Positions 62,417-64,000 of a DNA stretch of 64,000 bases are shown here, piece after piece; within the stretch, counting starts at the first letter, position 1, and each line of letters begins with the position of its first letter. Under the pieces are notes generated by a model. That model ran no database searches. It was given only the letters and a program-made list of their open reading frames with translations, and was not told the origin of the DNA. A program made the translations under genes and the position numbers. Source of the stretch: Mytilus edulis (lineage: Eukaryota > Mollusca > Bivalvia > Mytilida > Mytilidae); contig NC_092346.1 of assembly GCF_963676685.1 (NCBI RefSeq), positions 91,546,255 through 91,610,254 on the forward strand. The letters run 5' to 3'.

Positions 62417-64000
62417 GTAATAGATCATGTTATAAGTACCTAGCCTTTTACAGTAAGTTATGTGAAAAAGCCTGTATTTTTACGATAAAGTTTTAGAAAA
62501 TGAATATTGGTTTTTCCTTATTACTAATTTCTATGAAGGGGAACAACGTGTATCCAATTATGATTTTGTAATTGAATCAATTTTTTTTTAAATGACTCTC
62601 TTTAAAGAGCTACAAGTATTGTATGTTTACTGTATGCTTTTGCAAATATGGTTTAACAGATAAAATAAAAACTTAGCATTATTTCCATGACAAACCATGA
62701 TAAAAATTGTATAAGAGAGTTGGAGTATACATCACCGGGACAGCAACTTAAAACAAAAGACATTTCCAAGTCAACATACAGTCCATCAATGGTGCGTACA
62801 CTATGACAAACTCATTTTTTGCCTTTATTTAAGATCTAACATCAACACGTAATTCTCCCAATAACAAAAAGGCGTGAAGATATGACACAAATCAACCCCT
62901 GATAAAGTTCCTGACTTGGAATAGGCAAATAAACATTAGACAGGAATCAAGTCTTGAAATAACCAAAAGTACTTACAATCAGATCATAAAAACACTTTAC
63001 TCTATTATATATATTGACCTCTTAATGTCTTTATAGTTCAATATATAAGCATTTGCCATCACTTTGCATCTGACATTCTCTTCTGTTTTCTGGGAAAAGT
63101 TTTTACATTTCCGTTTTATACTCTGAAACTGAAATAACTTACCAAACTTTGAGCCAAACTTTGAAGGAAATTAGTATGAAAGGTCTTTTAGAAAAAAATC
63201 ATTATTTAGTTCTAATAAGAAGCAGTTAATCTTTGTTTCCCATCAGTCAATTTAGAAAAAAAAACCACTTTTCCGCTGAAACTACAAGGAAAGATGTTTT
63301 TTAAACTTAAGGGGCTTGATAATTTGAAAACCTTCTACAAGAGAGCTATATGTATGTTGATTGAATGATAAACAAGATTGCATTCTTGTCACATAGTTCC
63401 ATTTGAAACTCTATGGCAAATCACAGTGCTTTAGTGTCCTCTCTCAAACTGCTTGGCAAATTTTAATCTATGAAACATTGGACAAAATGTGTTGTAACTG
63501 TAGGAATAATGATCTGTAGGCCAATGAGCAACATTACAACACAGAAAGCAGAATACATCTTAATGAATGTCTTCAAATAGTCTTAGGCATGTGTCCATAC
63601 AATATGTCATGGTCTTAATCACCTCAATCATCAACACAATTTTTTCCAATGACATATATTCCATCGACACCCTTTGATATTTACATTCATCCTCTACTCT
63701 TAAAATCCAAACTAACAGTAAACATGAGCCAAATTTATAAAAAAAATCTTCTTCTCTAAAACCACATGGCTAACTGTTTTAAACTTTAGGAGAACAGTGA
63801 AACAATGTCATCCAATGTTAAACTTGTAAGAGTAATTAAATTTTGATTGGTCAGGGATTCAGGCTCATTGGAGCCCTTAGTTAGGTTTTATTATTGTGGA
63901 GTAACTGTTTCGTTGAATGTATATCTCATGTTCACATGTTTAATTTAACTACTCTGTTGGATTTATTTTGATTAATTTCTAAATAAGAGATACCTTCCAA
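62417..64000 (+). other. Downstream intron, no exon recognised
   Basis: 1.58 kb of AT-rich sequence after the phase 1 donor. I found no acceptor-bounded frame that I could support, nor any repeat family seen elsewhere in the window. Confidence 0.5.

Overview
The window is genomic DNA from a marine bivalve, almost certainly a mussel of the genus Mytilus. I infer this from intron-rich genes with AT-rich introns, no bacterial-type gene packing, and several dispersed repeats that I remember as very abundant in mussel genomes (for example the families at 1909-2613, 2618-2880, 19240-21110 and 25964-27920). The genus call rests on memory, not on a search. Two protein genes, both on the + strand, are embedded in a dense repeat landscape.

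Layout. (1) 1-14977: the 3' two-thirds or more of an ERCC5 (XPG) homologue, the structure-specific endonuclease of nucleotide excision repair. Twelve exons join with consistent phase to 1284 codons, from the acidic spacer through the XPG-I nuclease domain, the helix-hairpin-helix region, a PIP-box and a basic tail. One intron (13233-13500) has the signals of a minor-spliceosome (U12-type) intron. (2) 14978-23253: intergenic, filled with MITEs, fold-back DNA, a degenerate minisatellite and a large palindromic-array repeat. (3) 23254-23976: two possible 5' exons of the second gene (tentative). (4) 23977-44354: repeat-rich interval, possibly one 20-kb intron. It holds a nested transposon pair (25376-28440), a 4.7-kb array of 24/15-bp units (28773-33452) invaded by a solo LTR (30264-31080), and a complete Ngaro/DIRS-type tyrosine-recombinase retrotransposon (37228-43957). 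(5) 44355-62416 and beyond: at least 17 well-supported exons of an unnamed coiled-coil protein ending in two canonical EF-hands. Its introns carry a 35-bp minisatellite, a dead MULE, a Tc1/mariner nested in a hAT MITE, a repeat with a decayed hammerhead ribozyme, and a tandem duplication of part of one exon.

The most notable system is the retrotransposon at 37228-43957. It has the A1-ORFs-B1-A2-B2 split direct repeats of Ngaro-like elements, the repeat copies look identical by eye (recent insertion), and its Gag and RT frames overlap at an A_AAA_AAC heptamer followed after nine bases by a 6-bp GC-rich stem-loop, a textbook layout for -1 programmed ribosomal frameshifting. Its B repeats each carry five copies of a 30-bp hairpin-forming unit. 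Other points worth a check are a hammerhead-ribozyme motif with a complete core at 9684-9731, a decayed relative at 57587-57629, the U12-type intron in ERCC5, and an 11-residue in-frame tandem repeat in the XPG spacer.
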